NCBI GenBank assembly: GCA_947174375.1
Contig: CAMWIS010000028.1
Location: forward strand, 1 to 15,254
DNA: 15,254 nucleotides
Source of the DNA: an uncultured Bacteroidales bacterium
GTDB taxonomy: Bacteria; Bacteroidota; Bacteroidia; Bacteroidales; P3
Reading direction: 5' to 3'
The notes under the pieces were generated by a model. That model did not search any database, was not told the DNA's origin, and saw only the letters and a list, made by a program, of their open reading frames with translations. Of this stretch, positions 15,096-15,254 are shown piece after piece. The position numbers and the translations under genes were made by a program. Every line of letters begins with the position of its first letter. Position 1 is the first letter of the stretch.

Positions 15096-15254
15096 TTATT
15101 CCGCCTCCGGTTGTTCGGGCTGCGCCGGTTCGGCCGGCTGTTCGGGCTGAACAGGCTGAGAAACGGGCGCCTCCGGGGTTTCGGGCGCGGCGGGTTGCGC
15201 CGGAGCCACGGGCTTTTCTTCTTCGGGTTCAGAAGCCGGAGCCGGTTTGGGGGC
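15096..15254 (-). CDS. nqrC: Probable NqrC, C-terminal low-complexity tail only (5' part beyond window)
   Basis: The last 52 codons and a TAA of a gene entering from the right edge, in an open frame across the whole visible part. The translated tail is almost entirely proline (16), alanine (11), glutamate (11) and glutamine (6), with imperfect repeats such as VQPEQPAEPAQPEQPEAE. The call rests on position: the cluster order A-B-C-D-E-F is universal, and the next genes are nqrD, nqrE and nqrF. No FMN-binding domain is visible here, so homology is not shown by the residues themselves. NqrC is anchored by one N-terminal helix with its FMN domain outside the cytoplasm, so this tail would be periplasmic. 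It could instead be a separate small gene inserted after nqrC. Confidence 0.7.
   Translation of the reverse strand, partial: APKPAPASEPEEEKPVAPAQPAAPETPEAPVSQPVQPEQPAEPAQPEQPEAE

Noticed and set aside
1..15254. CRISPR arrays, tRNA genes, insertion sequences, phage or defence genes
   Set aside because: I looked on both strands and saw no regularly spaced repeats, cloverleaf-like T-loop sequence, transposase or integrase motifs; almost every base is accounted for by conserved genes.

Overview
This window reads as ordinary, densely coded chromosome from a GC-rich member of the Bacteroidota, most likely order Bacteroidales. The evidence is the -7 promoter element TAnnTTTG (or near matches) upstream of several genes, weak or absent Shine-Dalgarno sequences, a six-repeat ribosomal protein S1 with a long charged tail, a DUF4254 gene directly in front of a GT9 glycosyltransferase, and a Na+-translocating NQR operon. 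An Alistipes-like genus is a guess from base composition only. I see no tRNA, rRNA, CRISPR array, insertion sequence, integrase or phage gene. No gene-free stretch exceeds about 170 bases.

Layout. (1) 1-3018, minus strand: a signal-peptide beta-barrel protein, then rpsA with its own promoter and a long leader, then a strong intrinsic terminator, then coaD, which runs off the left edge. (2) 3112-5561, plus strand: a tightly coupled trio of DUF4254 protein, GT9 (heptosyltransferase-like) glycosyltransferase and mazG. (3) 5564-7093, minus strand: a classical SDR oxidoreductase followed by a glyoxalase II-like metallo-hydrolase. (4) 7222-8198, plus strand: tatA and tatC, the Tat protein export pair. 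(5) 8208-10445, minus strand: a CopA-type Cu(I) P-type ATPase. (6) 10562-15254, minus strand: nqrC (tail only), nqrD, nqrE and nqrF, followed at short spacing by a polyprenyl-phosphate mannose synthase-like GT2 and a GT4 glycosyltransferase.

The genes cover house-keeping translation and CoA synthesis, nucleotide pool cleaning, envelope glycan synthesis (GT9, GT2, GT4), protein export (Tat), copper efflux and sodium-pumping respiration. Three intergenic regions hold divergent or leader regulatory sequence (2178-2346, 3019-3111, 7094-7221). Two convergent junctions are nearly gapless (5562-5563 and 8199-8207).

I did not find a clearly new biological system. The best leads are the proline/alanine/glutamate/glutamine-rich C-terminal tail on the presumed NqrC, the apparently leaderless start of the outer-membrane protein gene, the coaD start sitting directly behind the rpsA terminator, the linkage of two glycosyltransferases to the nqr operon, and the conserved but functionally unknown DUF4254 protein welded to its GT9 partner.
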